Positions 1-7,269 of a DNA stretch of 36,126 nucleotides are shown piece by piece (the first letter of the stretch is position 1; each line of letters starts with the position of its first letter). This DNA comes from Oscillospiraceae bacterium (GTDB lineage: Bacteria > Bacillota > Clostridia > Oscillospirales > Acutalibacteraceae). The stretch covers positions 1 through 36,126 of the forward strand of contig WQWM01000024.1 in assembly GCA_009785335.1 (NCBI GenBank). The letters run 5' to 3'. The notes beneath the pieces are model-generated. The model ran no database searches. It was not told where the DNA came from and saw only the letters and a program-made list of their open reading frames with translations. The translations under genes and the position numbers were made by a program.

Positions 1-45
1 GAAGGGAAGGGTGGGGGGGGGGGGTGGGGTGGGAGTATAATTTTA
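1..45. other. Low-complexity poly-G contig edge
   Basis: The first 30 bases are almost entirely G. A TATAAT-like -10 at 36-41 follows, so the promoter of the next gene probably starts here, but its -35 falls in the G run and cannot be read. The opposite end of the window has a similar G run at about 35999-36013, so both are probably assembly or read-end artefacts. Confidence 0.6.
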
Positions 46-72
46 GTTATTATTCAACAAAGGAGAACGCTC

Positions 73-633
73 ATGAACTCTATCCAAGAATTCACCCTGC
101 GTGACTTCACCATTCACATCATCGAAAAGCCTGCGTTTGAAGCAATTGGTTTCATGCGGCATGTGAAACTGGACGGCGGCGACATCTCAAAATTTATCGC
201 AGAACTGACCGAAAGCGGTCAAATGAGCAAGCTAGCTGCAACACAGCCCGAGCCGCAGCAAATTTGGGTTTGCTTGCTCGACTGCAACTACGCACCAGGC
301 AAAAAAGCTTGTGCGGTGTGCGACCGCAGCTGTGAAGGTTTCCATACCCGCTGCTTGGTGTGCGTGAAAAAAACACCAGCGCATGATTTTTCGGCCTTTG
401 ATGCGGATGAATTAACCACGTTGCACATACCCTCCTCGCTTTGGGCAGATTTTCAAAGCGACATCATGGAAGAGTGTGATTTTTACGATGATGCTCAAGT
501 AATCGGCTACCCTTGGAATGAAAAAATTCGCCTGCATTTCGACAATGAACACGACTGGGCACTAGGCCAGACGAGGCATTTTTGGCTGCCGGTGAAAAAA
601 CCGAAATTGATGGATAAACTCCGCAAAAAATAA
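73..633 (+). CDS. GyrI-like effector-binding domain protein
   Basis: 186 aa, soluble, no signal peptide. The opening strand with a Pro-Ala-Phe-x-Ala-Ile-Gly-Phe stretch (about residues 20-27) and the alternating strands ending in a WLPV edge resemble the stand-alone bacterial effector-binding (GyrI-like/SOUL-like) family, whose members bind small ligands. A Cys-rich middle (about residues 67-98, with several CxxC-like spacings) is unusual for that family and could bind metal. The start is set by AAAGGAG 8 bases upstream. The gene is monocistronic as far as can be seen. A second protein in this window (19825-20610) carries a related domain fused to an XRE helix-turn-helix. The family assignment is by eye; the ligand is unknown. 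Confidence 0.55.
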   Translation: MNSIQEFTLRDFTIHIIEKPAFEAIGFMRHVKLDGGDISKFIAELTESGQMSKLAATQPEPQQIWVCLLDCNYAPGKKACAVCDRSCEGFHTRCLVCVKKTPAHDFSAFDADELTTLHIPSSLWADFQSDIMEECDFYDDAQVIGYPWNEKIRLHFDNEHDWALGQTRHFWLPVKKPKLMDKLRKK

Positions 634-666
634 GGAGAATATACAGCATCGCCCAACAACTTTCGC

Positions 667-695
667 TTGATTTTTGTCGCGAAGTGTGGTACAAT
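667..695 (+). promoter_or_regulatory. Sigma-A promoter
   Basis: -35 TTGATT (667-672), 17-bp spacer, -10 TACAAT (690-695), 31 bases ahead of the 48-aa gene at 727. The good match and exact spacing support that small gene being real. Confidence 0.75.
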
Positions 696-726
696 ATAAA
701 TAACACTTGCGAAAGGAGCAAAAGTT

Positions 727-873
727 ATGGCAACATCAGGCGAAATTATCGAAAAATTGGCTGGTAAGTTGAAGGTGTACGAGCTGTTTGCGCAAGCAAA
801 AGGGTTCGATACTGAAGAACAAGTGAAGGCTGAACTCGAAAGACTATTTCAACAAGCAGAAGACCAAGCATAA
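727..873 (+). CDS. Small 48-aa helical protein
   Basis: 48 codons plus TAA. It has its own promoter (667-695), a GAAAGGAG ribosome site 8-10 bases before the ATG and a strong terminator just after the stop, so it forms a complete small transcription unit. The protein is charged and probably all helical, with Glu/Lys/Gln-rich heptad-like spacing and no membrane segment. I recognise no family. Codon use is like its neighbours. Confidence 0.7.
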   Translation: MATSGEIIEKLAGKLKVYELFAQAKGFDTEEQVKAELERLFQQAEDQA

Positions 874-880
874 TCACCTC

Positions 881-908
881 ACCAGCAGCAACCCGCTGCT
901 GGTTTTTT
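881..908 (+). terminator. Rho-independent terminator
   Basis: A 9-bp perfect stem ACCAGCAGC/GCTGCTGGT with a 5-base loop (890-894) is followed by TTTTT. It ends the 48-aa transcript. Confidence 0.9.
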
Positions 909-913
909 GTTGC

Positions 914-950
914 GCAAAAATAAAAGCAAGTGCTTTTTTAGGGCACTTGC
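914..950 (-). terminator. Terminator of the 1003-1494 gene
   Basis: Inverted repeat GCAAGTGC (926-933)/GCACTTGC (943-950). Read on the minus strand it is followed by a T-rich tract (TTTTATTTTT). It lies 53 bases past the stop codon of the convergent gene. Confidence 0.8.
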
Positions 951-1002
951 AAAATTTAAATCTTCCTGTTATGAAAGTGAATGTGCGAATATGTTCGCCG
1001 GG

Positions 1003-1494
1003 TTAGCCCAAGCGTATTATGGTCAATTGTGCATGTTTGCCATGCAGTTCGCCGTGCTCGTTGCCCAGCACTTGCAGGCTAAGTTTGTCGCTGCGGCTCA
1101 ACCAGGTCACCTGCTGGCCGCTGTCGTAGCCGGGTTTAAGTTCATCACACAGCATGCTGCCGGTGTCGTTGATGCCCAGTTGCAGTTGCATGGCTGATTT
1201 CACGTGGTTAATGTCTAGCTCCCACAGCAGCATGTAGTAGCCGTCGTCGGGAATGGTGACTACGCCGCCGTGACAACCATAGCGACCTTGGCTATGATGC
1301 CGTTGCAGGGGTATGATTGCGCCGCCGCTGCATGGCATGAGGGTGAAGTGGTCGGCATAGGCACGCAGGTGGCTGCGCAATGTGGTTGACGGGGCTGGGG
1401 GCGGTGCGGCGAGCGGGCGTGGTGCAGGTGCGAGCATGGGCGTGGGCGCAGCGCGGGTGCTGCGGCAGCGTGAGCAGTTGCAAGATGCGGCCAT
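1003..1494 (-). CDS. C1q/BclA-C-terminal-like jelly-roll protein
   Basis: 163 aa. The N-terminus has a CxCxxC cluster (residues 5-10) followed by an Ala/Pro-rich linker (about residues 14-37). The rest is beta-rich, with a pattern (PDDGYYMLLWELDI, then a short-loop Gly/Asn turn, then a final strand pair) like the trimeric C1q/TNF-like fold found at the C-terminus of exosporium BclA-type and phage-tail proteins in Bacillota. There is no collagen-like Gly-X-Y region and no signal peptide. AGGAG 7 bases before the ATG fixes the start. A terminator lies downstream. It may be a spore-surface or surface-exposed protein; family placement is by fold pattern only. Confidence 0.6.
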   Translation of the reverse strand: MAASCNCSRCRSTRAAPTPMLAPAPRPLAAPPPAPSTTLRSHLRAYADHFTLMPCSGGAIIPLQRHHSQGRYGCHGGVVTIPDDGYYMLLWELDINHVKSAMQLQLGINDTGSMLCDELKPGYDSGQQVTWLSRSDKLSLQVLGNEHGELHGKHAQLTIIRLG

Positions 1495-1631
1495 ATGGTT
1501 GCTCCTACTATTTATAATGAAGAAAGCCTGTATTTATAATTCTTATGTAGGTCTTAATGCATTGTATGCACCGGGTGCAGAAAATGTGCGCACGTGCCAC
1601 ACAATATTTACAAATCCCTCACGCATTGCTC

Positions 1632-1660
1632 TTGACCACACCCCACAAGCATGGTATAAT
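1632..1660 (+). promoter_or_regulatory. Sigma-A promoter of the 1692-6502 gene run
   Basis: -35 TTGACC (1632-1637), 17-bp spacer, -10 TATAAT (1655-1660), 31 bases before the first ATG. No other clear promoter is seen before 6532, so genes 1692-6502 may be one transcript. Confidence 0.8.
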
Positions 1661-1691
1661 ATCAGAATGATGATGTAAACTGGGGGATGTT

Positions 1692-2246
1692 ATGCAAACG
1701 TTGCAGATTCTTAAACGTAAAGCAGTGCTGGTGTTGTGGGCTGCTTTCACGGCATGGGGCTATTTTTGGATTACCTTACTTATTTACGACCGCACGCCAA
1801 GTTTGCTCATGGCAACAGTGTTGAATGCGTTCTTGACTATTTTCATGCTGCTGTTTGATATCACCAGCGATTTGATTTATCATGCGTGTTATAAATACAT
1901 CAGCGGCAGCCGCAACTTTTTTCTTAGGATGCTCAATGGTTTTTTTGGTGCGTCGTCGATTAAATCAGCTGTATATTTTTTCTACATTGTTGTGCTGATT
2001 GTCACGGCCATTCGTGCTGCCCAGCCGGACTTCCCCATCTGGCCTGGTCTTTTTGGCGATGATCACTTGGACCCTTACCTGCTTTCGGTGCGCTATGGCA
2101 TGTTGCTGTTGCTTGCGGCAGATAAATTCCTCGAGCAAATCACCCAGGACTTGCATAGCCACACAAAGATGGAGCAAAAAGCAAAAAACAAACTAAAGCC
2201 CAAAGAAGTTAGGACGAAAAATGAAAACACCAAGCAAATCCACTAA
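1692..2246 (+). CDS. 4-TM integral membrane protein (copy 1 of tandem pair)
   Basis: 184 aa with four hydrophobic segments (about residues 11-32, 38-56, 88-110 and 128-148) and a Lys-rich cytoplasmic tail. GGGGGATG precedes the ATG. The C-terminal part (Tyr-Gly-Met-Leu-Leu-Leu then Asp-Lys-Phe-Leu-x-x-Ile-Thr-x-Asp-Leu) matches the same region of the next gene (Tyr-Gly-Leu-Ile-Leu then Asp-Lys-Phe-Ile-Asp-Tyr-Leu-Thr-Lys-Asp-Ile), so the two are paralogues. Its end overlaps the next gene by 26 bases in another frame, which suggests translational coupling. I recognise no named family. Confidence 0.75.
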   Translation: MQTLQILKRKAVLVLWAAFTAWGYFWITLLIYDRTPSLLMATVLNAFLTIFMLLFDITSDLIYHACYKYISGSRNFFLRMLNGFFGASSIKSAVYFFYIVVLIVTAIRAAQPDFPIWPGLFGDDHLDPYLLSVRYGMLLLLAADKFLEQITQDLHSHTKMEQKAKNKLKPKEVRTKNENTKQIH

Positions 2247-2736
2247 GCTGATTCTTTACGCGATATACTCCGTCTTTACGGCCGTGTTGTATGGCTATGC
2301 GATGTTCGGGGTTTTTGTGCGGCTCACGCGTGCAACGGATAGTTTTTCGATGTTACACGCCTATTTGTTGAATCTGTTTGTTATCGTGGTGATGTTGATT
2401 GCGGATAATCGCATCAACGACTACCTGCTCACGAAGTATGAGCCACGGCGGCGCAGCGGCTTTTTCACTCGCTTTTTGTATTGGGAGAGTTTGGTTTCGT
2501 TCAAAACCACGCTTTACCTATTCTACATCTTCATTTTAGTCATCTCGCGCGTGCTCACGCTTGAACCGCGGCTGATGTTTAATGAAGCATTTTATGGCTT
2601 TGTAATTTCCATCGAATATGGCCTAATTCTTGTGGTTGTGTTTGATAAATTCATAGACTACCTAACGAAAGATATTAAGCGCATAAAGAAAATCGCCGAA
2701 AAACTTCGCGGCACATTTAACACAAAAGGAGAATAA
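2221..2736 (+). CDS. 4-TM integral membrane protein (copy 2 of tandem pair)
   Basis: 171 aa, four hydrophobic segments (about residues 8-33, 43-63, 93-113 and 128-147) and a basic C-terminal tail. Paralogue of the preceding gene: same segment spacing, same aromatic YLFYI-type third segment, and the same DKF-containing end of the fourth. AGGA lies 8-9 bases before the ATG, inside the preceding gene. The next gene begins 1 base after the stop. Two similar membrane proteins made from adjacent coupled genes suggest a hetero-oligomer. Function unknown. Confidence 0.75.
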   Translation: MKTPSKSTKLILYAIYSVFTAVLYGYAMFGVFVRLTRATDSFSMLHAYLLNLFVIVVMLIADNRINDYLLTKYEPRRRSGFFTRFLYWESLVSFKTTLYLFYIFILVISRVLTLEPRLMFNEAFYGFVISIEYGLILVVVFDKFIDYLTKDIKRIKKIAEKLRGTFNTKGE

Positions 2737-2737
2737 G

Positions 2738-3403
2738 ATGCAATTTATCATGGGAGTTCTTGCAAGCCTTACTGCGACGGCTTTAGTCGCTGTCGTTAGC
2801 TACTTTCATTCGCGGAAATTACGCGATTTTCTCATACGCCGCCTGAGCAAACGACTCGGTATTGGGATTGATAAAATTTACGGTAATAGCAAAGATAGCA
2901 ATGACGATGTTGCGCGCGCAATTCAAGATGCTAAATTTGTGAAGATTTTTGCTCCCCGAGGACATACTTTGTTGGGAGCCTACTCAGGTTATTTCACAAA
3001 AAACAAACCATGCAAAGTTTTATTGCCGAGCACTGATGCTGATGCTCGTTATTGGATCGAACAGCGAGTGCGCGAACGAACTGCTGAGCCGTATAAAAGC
3101 TCTCCCGAGGTATTAATTCGTGAAATAGATACTGCAGCACATGCGCTTTTAGTCTCTGCGCAAAAAGATCTGATCAGATTCAAGCGTTTCAATCACCCGC
3201 ATATCGCGCGACTTATTATTACAGATGAGTGGGCTTATTTTCTCCCATTAAAGAAAGATGTGAGAACCAGTGAATGCGAAATGGTAAAATACTCGAGCTG
3301 CTCATTCATGTATGATTTTTGGAATCGTTATTTCGACTTGATTTGGGACGCTAGTCCCGACGCTAACCCTGATGAAATAAAAGAAGAAGGAGAACCCTCA
3401 TGA
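2738..3403 (+). CDS. Membrane-anchored protein of unknown function
   Basis: 221 aa. One N-terminal transmembrane segment (about residues 4-22) is followed by a basic stretch and a cytosolic alpha/beta domain. A region around residues 60-100 (FVKIFAPRGHTLL, then KPCKVLLPSTD) resembles the sensor or phospholipase-D-like domains of some XRE regulators and immunity proteins. A later stretch (RLIITDEWAYFLPL) fits the same fold, but no HxKxxxxD catalytic motif is visible. AAAGGAG precedes the ATG. The stop overlaps the SDR start as ATGA. Base composition is more AT-rich than the SDR gene downstream. Role unknown; together with the two 4-TM proteins it may form one membrane complex. Confidence 0.65.
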   Translation: MQFIMGVLASLTATALVAVVSYFHSRKLRDFLIRRLSKRLGIGIDKIYGNSKDSNDDVARAIQDAKFVKIFAPRGHTLLGAYSGYFTKNKPCKVLLPSTDADARYWIEQRVRERTAEPYKSSPEVLIREIDTAAHALLVSAQKDLIRFKRFNHPHIARLIITDEWAYFLPLKKDVRTSECEMVKYSSCSFMYDFWNRYFDLIWDASPDANPDEIKEEGEPS

Positions 3404-4254
3404 ACTTCAACCATCCTAACCTAGCCAACCGTGTCGCGGTCGTCACTGGCGGCGGCGGCGTGCTTTGCGGCGATTTCGCTAAGGTGCTAGCGGCACAGGG
3501 CTGCAAAGTGGCCGTGCTGGATCTCAACCTTGAAGCTGCACAACAAATTGCAACCGAAATCACAAGTGCAGGCGGCACCGCAATTGCCTTGGCCTGCAAT
3601 GTGCTGGAGCGCGAAAGCATCGCTGCTGCACATGCCGCTGTGACGGCACAGCTGGGCAGTTGTGATATCCTCGTCAACGGTGCAGGTGGCAACCACCCCA
3701 GCGGCACCACATCAAAAGAAACCCTCGAACCCTGTGACCTTGAAGGCGTTGACGAAGGCGTGAAGACTTTCTTCGACCTTGACCCGCAGGGCATTTCACG
3801 CGTGTTTGACCTGAACTTCCAAGGCACATTGCTGCCCACGCAAGTGTTCGCGCGTGATTTGGCAGGCAAGCCGCATGCCGCGATTATCATGATCACCAGC
3901 ATGAACGCCATTCGCCCGCTGACGAAAATCCCGGCATATTCTGCTGCGAAAGCAGCAGTGCATAACTTCACGCAGTTCATGGCAGTGCACTTTGCGCCGG
4001 TGGGAATTCGCGTGAACGCCATCGCGCCCGGATTTTTCAGCACCAACCAAAACAAAACCCTGCTGTGGAACGAAGACGGCAGCCCCACGCCGCGTGCGGG
4101 CAAGATTCTCGCGGCCACGCCGATGGGTCGCTTTGGCACGCCCGACGAACTGCGCGGCGCGCTGCTTTATCTGTGCGATGAGACTTACAGCGGCTTTGTG
4201 ACCGGCAGCATGATTGCAGTGGATGGCGGGTTTAGTGCATACAGTGGGGTGTAG
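3400..4254 (+). CDS. SDR-family oxidoreductase, D-mannonate oxidoreductase-like
   Basis: 284 aa, classical short-chain dehydrogenase. The N-terminal TGGGGVLCGD replaces the usual TGxxxGxG nucleotide loop. An NGAGGNHP motif lies at about residues 92-99. The catalytic Ser is in the IMITSMNA strand and the active-site YxxxK is in YSAAKAAV. It ends with the usual GxxxxVDGG. The GGNHP variant and the long insertion after it resemble the D-mannonate/fructuronate oxidoreductase subgroup of glucuronate catabolism, but no other uronate gene is nearby, so substrate is uncertain. AAGGAG gives the start, and ATGA couples it to the upstream gene. NAD(P)H-dependent and cytosolic. Confidence 0.8.
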   Translation: MNFNHPNLANRVAVVTGGGGVLCGDFAKVLAAQGCKVAVLDLNLEAAQQIATEITSAGGTAIALACNVLERESIAAAHAAVTAQLGSCDILVNGAGGNHPSGTTSKETLEPCDLEGVDEGVKTFFDLDPQGISRVFDLNFQGTLLPTQVFARDLAGKPHAAIIMITSMNAIRPLTKIPAYSAAKAAVHNFTQFMAVHFAPVGIRVNAIAPGFFSTNQNKTLLWNEDGSPTPRAGKILAATPMGRFGTPDELRGALLYLCDETYSGFVTGSMIAVDGGFSAYSGV

Positions 4255-4255
4255 C

Positions 4256-4807
4256 ATGTTTTCGCTGGAAATCACGCGCATGTACTGGATACTCGACGAT
4301 GGCAACGACAACCCCGAAGATCTTTGTCTCCACGGTGACGTGACGGTGCGCATTGGCGATGCTGAGTTTGAAGACAGTTGCAGCACAAGTGCTTCAGCGT
4401 TGTTTTTGCTGCGCACACTAACAGAAGACCATGATTATGCACCTGTGCAAGTGCGCGATGTACCGATAATATCATGCTGCGGGCATGCTATGTGGCCGCA
4501 AGAAGACAGCGATGATGTATACATTTGCGGTTGTCCATATGGCACAGATTTTGATGTGCATCACGTCGATGGCAATGTGCAGTTGCATGCGCCGGGCATC
4601 AAAAAAGTCACCGTGCCGCTGGAAGAATATCGCAAAACTGTGCATGCGTTTGCTGATCAAGTGATGGCGTACTATCACGCTTGCCAGCCGAAAATCATGC
4701 CCGAAGATGACCACGAGCGCAAGGGTTACATCGCCTTTTGGCGCGAATTTGCGCGGCGGCGTGGCATTGCGTTGGAGGACAGCCCGTGTTCTGAGCATAC
4801 TACATAA
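4256..4807 (+). CDS. Hypothetical protein with conserved Cys/His pairs
   Basis: 183 aa, starting 1 base after the SDR stop. An upstream in-frame ATG at 4214 lies inside the SDR gene and is less likely. Acidic and soluble. Two motifs stand out: ISCCGHAMW near residue 72 and CGCPYGTDFDVHH near residue 90, the latter resembling a CPxGxDW-like motif seen in small unnamed Bacillota proteins. No recognised domain. The close spacing suggests co-translation with the dehydrogenase. Only a weak ribosome site (GGGGTG) is present, as expected for coupled translation. Confidence 0.65.
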   Translation: MFSLEITRMYWILDDGNDNPEDLCLHGDVTVRIGDAEFEDSCSTSASALFLLRTLTEDHDYAPVQVRDVPIISCCGHAMWPQEDSDDVYICGCPYGTDFDVHHVDGNVQLHAPGIKKVTVPLEEYRKTVHAFADQVMAYYHACQPKIMPEDDHERKGYIAFWREFARRRGIALEDSPCSEHTT

Positions 4808-4821
4808 AAAGGAGTTTATTT

Positions 4822-5055
4822 ATGGAAGCTGCAAGACAACAATTGTACGACGTGGTGAGGGAGATTCCGCCCAACCGCCTAGGAGTTTTATTGGAATTTG
4901 CGTTATATCTCCAGCAAAAGCAAGAGGATGATTTTTCAGACTTGTTGCATCTGTGTGCGCCCACATTGGCGTTTTGGGACAACGAAGAAGATGAGGTGTG
5001 GAATCTGTATAAACAACAACTCATCGCCCTTGAGGAGACCCCATGCCCAACATAA
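4822..5055 (+). CDS. Small DUF2281/antitoxin-like protein
   Basis: 77 aa. The N-terminal half has the pattern of a short helical antitoxin-like module (helix, then Ile-Pro-x-x-Arg-Leu, then a leucine-rich helix ending FALYLQQK). The C-terminus has an acidic FWDNEEDEVWNLY motif often found at the end of such small Bacillota proteins. AAAAAGGAG precedes the ATG. Its last 13 bases overlap the following P-loop gene. If it is an antitoxin, the partner would be the adjacent kinase-like protein, but that pairing is inference only. Confidence 0.6.
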   Translation: MEAARQQLYDVVREIPPNRLGVLLEFALYLQQKQEDDFSDLLHLCAPTLAFWDNEEDEVWNLYKQQLIALEETPCPT

Positions 5056-5486
5056 CCGCCATCATTGGCAAAATTGGCGCAGGCAAAACCACACATGCCC
5101 AAACCCTGCCCGGCGTGCTGCTATCCGTAGATGATTTCATGCTGCCGTTGTTTGGGCAAGAATGCGAACTCATTCGCAAAAACAGACGGTTGGTGGAAGA
5201 TTATCTCATCGCCCTTGCGCGGCAAATGCTCGAGAAAAACATCGATGTGGTGTTCGACTGGGGCTTTTGGACACGTGAAGACCGCGCACGGCTCAACGAC
5301 ACAGGTCTGCCCGTGCAGTGGCATTATGTTTGCATAGACGAACAACAGCGCAGCGGGCAAATCGCTCGCCGCAACGCTGAGATCGAGCAAGGTCTGCGGG
5401 CTTATTACGTGCACGAAGGCTTGGCGCAACGCTGCAAGCAGGCTTTCGAAGAACCGGAGGAAATCGATGGACTTATCCGCGTATAA
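5043..5486 (+). CDS. P-loop ATPase/kinase (AAA_33-like)
   Basis: 147 aa. Walker A GKIGAGKT at residues 9-16. The VLLSVDDFM strand plus an acidic VVFDWGFW strand resemble the small AAA_33/zeta-like nucleotide and antibiotic kinases. An Arg-rich lid (around RRNAEIEQGLR) follows. It lacks the long C-terminal domain of zeta toxins. It overlaps the upstream gene by 13 bases and the downstream gene by 20. Likely a cytosolic kinase or NTPase of unknown substrate; it could also be the toxin of a pair with the 77-aa protein. Confidence 0.7.
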   Translation: MPNITAIIGKIGAGKTTHAQTLPGVLLSVDDFMLPLFGQECELIRKNRRLVEDYLIALARQMLEKNIDVVFDWGFWTREDRARLNDTGLPVQWHYVCIDEQQRSGQIARRNAEIEQGLRAYYVHEGLAQRCKQAFEEPEEIDGLIRV

Positions 5487-5985
5487 CCGCATTGCGATTT
5501 TGGGCGGCTCGGCCAGCGGTAAGAGCACTCTTGCGCGAAAAATTGCAGTCATTGGCGATTACCCAGTAATTCATCTAGACTACGAGAAATTCTTCCCTGG
5601 CTGGGTAGAACTGCCCCGCGACGAGGCCGTGCAAAAGCACGCACAATGGCTACAACAAGACCGTTGGCTGATCGAAGGCGGCGGGTTCTACGGCACGATG
5701 GAGTCACGCTTCGCAGGTGCTGATTTGGCGATATTTCTCGACTTGTCGCGCGTGTTGCGCTTGTTTCGTGCCATTCGCAGATTGCGGCAACCGCGCCCTG
5801 AGATGCGCCCGGGCGTGAAGCAATCGGATGCCACGCTGAAAGAACATCTTAGTGCGCTCTGGCGAATTCTTCGGCATCGCCGCAGGGAGCACGTGCTTGC
5901 CTTGCATGAGCGATACCCCCACGTGAAGTTCGTGCGACTAACCTCCAGAAAGGCGGTGCGCAACTTTGCAGCTCAACTTAAATGA
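5467..5985 (+). CDS. P-loop kinase of the topology-modulation (FlaR-like) family, copy 1
   Basis: 172 aa. Walker A GGSASGKST (residues 13-21), then HLDYEKFFPGW, a tryptophan-rich lead into a WLIEGGGFYGTM loop, and a C-terminal basic helix ending VRLTSRKAVRNF. This is the order seen in the adenylate-kinase-related topology-modulation proteins. GGAGG lies 7 bases before the ATG. The 3' end overlaps the next gene by 20 bases. The paralogue directly downstream shows the same motifs, so the pair arose by duplication. Substrate unknown. Confidence 0.75.
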   Translation: MDLSAYNRIAILGGSASGKSTLARKIAVIGDYPVIHLDYEKFFPGWVELPRDEAVQKHAQWLQQDRWLIEGGGFYGTMESRFAGADLAIFLDLSRVLRLFRAIRRLRQPRPEMRPGVKQSDATLKEHLSALWRILRHRRREHVLALHERYPHVKFVRLTSRKAVRNFAAQLK

Positions 5986-6502
5986 TTACCCGCGCATTGC
6001 CGTCATCGGTTGCCCGGGCAGCGGCAAAAGCACGCTGTCACGCAAGATTGCCGCACACACTGGCTACCCGCTGATTCACCTAGACTACGAAAACTGGCAG
6101 CCCGGCTGGGTGCCCACGCCGAAAGCTGAGTTCATCGCCATGCAAAAAGAGTGGATTGCAGGCGAGCGTTGGATTATTGATGGGCACTGGGGCGGCACAC
6201 TTGAAGTCAGATTTTCGGCAGCAGATTTGGTGTTGTGCCTTGATCTGCCGCGGCAAGTATGCGCGTGGCGTGTGCTCAAACGTCGCGGGAAGAAGCGACC
6301 TGACCTGCGGCCGGATGTTATCGAAAGTGGGATTTTTACGAAAGATTTCGCGAACTTTTTCTGGTTTGTATGGACCTGGCGAAAAGAAGCTGCCCCGCGC
6401 GTACATGAACTGCGCGAGCAATACCCCAACGTCAAACTTGTGCATCTGCGCACACGCAAGCAAGTGCGTGAATTACTTGAACATACATTAACTAAGCACT
6501 AA
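5966..6502 (+). CDS. P-loop kinase of the topology-modulation (FlaR-like) family, copy 2
   Basis: 178 aa from a TTG start. No ATG occurs before the P-loop, and AAAGGCGG sits about 10 bases upstream. Walker A GCPGSGKST (about residues 15-23), HLDYENWQPGW, WIIDGHWGGTL and a C-terminal VHLRTRKQVREL match the previous protein segment by segment. The last codons (…HTLTKH) and the stop are written by a heptamer repeat array (6493-6520). No further kinase follows; yebC begins 29 bases later with its own ribosome site. Confidence 0.75.
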   Translation: MQLNLNDYPRIAVIGCPGSGKSTLSRKIAAHTGYPLIHLDYENWQPGWVPTPKAEFIAMQKEWIAGERWIIDGHWGGTLEVRFSAADLVLCLDLPRQVCAWRVLKRRGKKRPDLRPDVIESGIFTKDFANFFWFVWTWRKEAAPRVHELREQYPNVKLVHLRTRKQVRELLEHTLTKH

Positions 6503-6520
6503 GCATTAAGAACTAAGCAC
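6493..6520. repeat. TAAGCAY heptamer array, four units
   Basis: Four consecutive heptamers: TAAGCAC, TAAGCAT, TAAGAAC, TAAGCAC. The second unit supplies the TAA stop of the kinase gene. A second four-unit array of the same heptamer lies on the other strand at 12878-12905. Confidence 0.8.
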
Positions 6521-6531
6521 TGGAGGTTAAC

Positions 6532-7239
6532 ATGGCTGGTCATTCCAAATGGAACAACATCAAGCGCAAAAAAGAGAAAACAGATGCTCAGCGTGCGAAA
6601 ATCTACACCAAAATGGCGCGCGAAATCGCCGTTGTGGTGCGCGAGGGCGGGGCTAACCCTGCCGAAAACTCTCGCCTGAAAGACGTGATTGCCAAGGCGA
6701 AAGCCAACAACGTGCCCAACGATAACATCGACCGCATCATCAAAAAAGCCAGCGGCGAAACCGGCGGCGCGGCCTATGAGAACATCATCTACGAGGGCTA
6801 TGGCCCCAGCGGCGTGGCGGTGATTGTGGAAACCCTCACCGACAACCGCAACCGCACCGCAGGCGATATGCGGCACTATTTTGATAAATATGGCGGCAAC
6901 TTGGGGCAAAGCGGCTGTGTATCGTTCATGTTCGCGCGGCAAGGTGTGCTGCTGGTGGAGCAAGCTGACGAAGAAACCCTGATGGAAGCCGCCCTTGAAG
7001 CAGGCGCGATTGATTTCATCGCTGAAGATGGCATGTTTGAAATTCGCACTGAGCCGAACGAGTTTAGCCAAGTGCGCGATGCCTTGCACTATGACTTTGC
7101 CAGTGCCGAAATCGCTTATGTGCCCGCGACGTATACACAACTGACCAGCGAAGACGATATCAAGAAAATGACCAAGCTGCTTGACATGCTGGAGGACAAC
7201 GACGACGTGCAGGCCGTTTGGCATAACTGGGAAGAATAA
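6532..7239 (+). CDS. yebC: YebC/PmpR/TACO1-family protein
   Basis: 235 aa, near the usual family length (about 240). Starts with the diagnostic [14 protein letters not shown], followed by the lysine/arginine-rich first domain, the acidic [13 protein letters not shown] strand and the TDNRNRT segment. Family members act in translation of difficult (for example polyproline) sequences and some were described as transcription regulators. Cytosolic. TGGAGG lies 7 bases before the ATG. It stands between the kinase run and a glycosidase gene with no obvious functional link. Confidence 0.95.
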   Translation: MAGHSKWNNIKRKKEKTDAQRAKIYTKMAREIAVVVREGGANPAENSRLKDVIAKAKANNVPNDNIDRIIKKASGETGGAAYENIIYEGYGPSGVAVIVETLTDNRNRTAGDMRHYFDKYGGNLGQSGCVSFMFARQGVLLVEQADEETLMEAALEAGAIDFIAEDGMFEIRTEPNEFSQVRDALHYDFASAEIAYVPATYTQLTSEDDIKKMTKLLDMLEDNDDVQAVWHNWEE

Positions 7240-7269
7240 TGAAAACATAACATAAATTGGAGGACTATC

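Noticed and set aside
3363..4139. 258-aa minus-strand ORF opposite the SDR gene
   Set aside because: The SDR frame has full family motifs; the opposite frame has none.
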